Shown here piece after piece: positions 33,596-34,678 of a DNA stretch of 34,678 nt. Below the pieces are notes generated by a model that was given only the letters and a program-made list of their open reading frames with translations, searched no databases and was not told the DNA's origin. The translations under genes were made by a program, and so were the position numbers. This stretch comes from Schoenoplectus triqueter (Eukaryota > Streptophyta > Magnoliopsida > Poales > Cyperaceae): contig CAXKVV010000588.1 in NCBI GenBank assembly GCA_964058805.1, forward strand, positions 1 to 34,678, given 5' to 3'. Numbering within the stretch: the stretch's first letter is position 1; each line of letters begins with the position of its first letter.

Positions 33596-33722
33596 GGCAA
33601 ATAGCCTAGTAGCTCAAATGATAGTTAACTAGGATGACTTCAAAAATATCATAGATTCAAATCCTCATAGGCACAAAATAAAATTTATGAATTAGACTCT
33701 CATCTTTTTTTCAAAAAAAGAG
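33596..33722 (+). mobile_element. tRNA-derived SINE
   Basis: It contains an A-box-like TAGCTCAAATGATAG (33610-33624) and a B-box-like GATTCAAATCC (33654-33664), the internal RNA polymerase III promoter layout of tRNA-related SINEs. A short tRNA-unrelated body follows, then a T-rich and A-rich end (about 33700-33722). It does not fold into a complete tRNA. No clear flanking duplication was identified. Confidence 0.65.
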
Positions 33723-34240
33723 ATTGATCCGACTGTCCGACATAGGAAATACCTCAATAAAATATAAAGAAAACAGTAACATGCAACTTATTGGTCAAAT
33801 TGACCAAATCTAAGATAATTTTATCAATAATTTATACTATTAAAGAACTGGAGAGTATATTTTTTATCAAGGTAAATTTTTTATAATATTCATTTTATCT
33901 TTGTGAAACGATTGTGATTAAATTTAATCAATTTGGACGATTTGGATCGTTTCTTGTTCCGTTACATTCTCTCCATTGATTAAATTCTTCTCTACATTAT
34001 ATCGTTTTTTATTTCGCTTTATTGCTCTATTCTTTCCCAGCGCATCCCACGGAGTGCGAATCATCTGATGCGCGTTATTGCACTGCACCCTATCCACCAA
34101 GATAATAGGGGATCCCATTTTTTACACCCATATCAATACACATCCAACGCTGCCTCTCATTTGCAGCGCGTTGACGCACATCACATGATATGAATTCATC
34201 CCCACGTCTCTGCCTCTATATCTCTCTCAAATATCTGAGC
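33723..34240. other. Intergenic DNA, becoming more GC-rich at the right
   Basis: AT-rich until about 34020, then a more balanced stretch with CATCCCACGGAGTGCG and CAGCGCGTTGACGCACATC. It ends in a CTCTATATCTCTCTC run that could be a TATA/CT-rich promoter for the possible exon that follows. Confidence 0.35.
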
Positions 34241-34251
34241 GGTGGGCCGCA

Positions 34252-34320
34252 ATGAACTCTTCAAGGCCGCCACCACCTGCACAGGTGATCAAGCCCAAAC
34301 TGAACAACCCCGCTCTTTAT
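34252..34320 (+). CDS. Possible small first exon or gene remnant
   Basis: An ATG at 34252 opens MNSSRPPPPAQVIKPKLNNP and continues ALYG. It lies in a GC-richer island downstream of a CTATATCTCTCTC run, an arrangement seen at plant gene starts. From about 34320 the sequence turns into AT-rich repeat-like DNA (GGGTATATTTGGCACTCAA), so the frame may be interrupted by a transposon or may be chance. I recognise no domain. Confidence 0.2.
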
Positions 34321-34430
34321 GGGTATATTTGGCACTCAATGGAAAAACAAAAAGTTAAAATAAAATTACTATTTTAACGAATTAATTTGCCAAACGAATT
34401 TTAGACTAAGTAGAAGAGAGCGGAAGAGTG

Positions 34431-34471
34431 CTAATCCGATATACTAAGTTATAGGCGGTATACCGGATTAG
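34431..34471. repeat. Short inverted repeat
   Basis: CTAATCCGATATAC and GTATACCGGATTAG form a 14-bp stem with one mismatch around a 13-base loop. It may be part of an AT-rich MITE that begins near 34318 and runs toward the window edge. Confidence 0.7.
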
Positions 34472-34489
34472 TTTTCGTCGGAATAATGA

Positions 34490-34678
34490 TTATTGTTTGA
34501 TTATGTTGTATTATATTATTATATTAATATTATGATGATTATTTTTTATCATCACTATTAGTATTATAATATTATTTATTTTACTATTATTTATTATCAT
34601 TATATTATAATAATATAATTTTAGTATTATATTATTATATTATGAATATAAGTATGATTATTTTATTATTGTATTATT
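34490..34678. repeat. TAT/ATT low-complexity tract at the window edge
   Basis: Continuous TTATTA/ATTATA variants reach the end of the window. No coding potential. Confidence 0.85.

Noticed and set aside
33596..33680. Functional tRNA gene
   Set aside because: A and B boxes are present, but a full cloverleaf with acceptor stem pairing is not; a SINE fits better.

Overview
The window looks like nuclear DNA of a flowering plant. It has spliced genes with GT-AG introns, very AT-rich intergenic DNA, and many plant transposon remnants (hAT-type MITEs, a long-terminal-inverted-repeat Mutator-like element, a Ty1-copia fragment, a tRNA-derived SINE). It also carries an mTERF gene with an organelle-targeting type N-terminus. 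The two short first exons are GC-rich and start in a GCCATGGCC or ACCATGGCC context, which would suit a monocot, but I cannot name the species.

Left third (1-13.8 kb): a tandem pair of paralogous genes about 7.8 kb apart. The right-hand copy (8897-13166) appears intact. Four exons join in phase into a predicted protein of about 872 residues. Exon 1 encodes an N-terminal domain like that of calcyclin-binding protein / Siah-interacting protein (CacyBP/SIP). The last exon is one uninterrupted 774-codon reading frame of imperfect repeats with four CX2CX4HX4C zinc knuckles. The CS and SGS domains of ordinary CacyBP/SIP proteins are not visible. The left-hand copy (1097 to about 3838) keeps the same first three exons but is broken in exon 4 by a nonsense codon, deletions and two MITE insertions. 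Its 3' end runs straight into a decayed Ty1-copia gag-pol fragment.

Middle (13.8-22 kb): a truncated mTERF copy on the minus strand. About 84 bp upstream of its ATG, a 3.73-kb Mutator-like element is inserted (16677-20410). It has a perfect 9-bp target-site duplication, terminal inverted repeats of about 140 bp, and an internal, decayed eight-exon plant mobile domain (PMD, MAIN-like) gene on the minus strand. The related segment at 30.66-31.75 kb has the uninterrupted target site, so the insertion can be read directly.

Right third (22-34.7 kb): a long gene-poor stretch of AT-rich, tandemly repetitive DNA, then a full-length intronless mTERF gene (29909-31075, minus). Beyond it lie a partly duplicated flanking repeat module, a GA-rich tract, a SINE and low-complexity DNA at the window edge.

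The genes do not form a pathway. The organising theme is duplication followed by transposon-driven decay: two gene pairs, each with one good and one broken copy. The most unusual item is the SIP-N plus zinc-knuckle-repeat gene.
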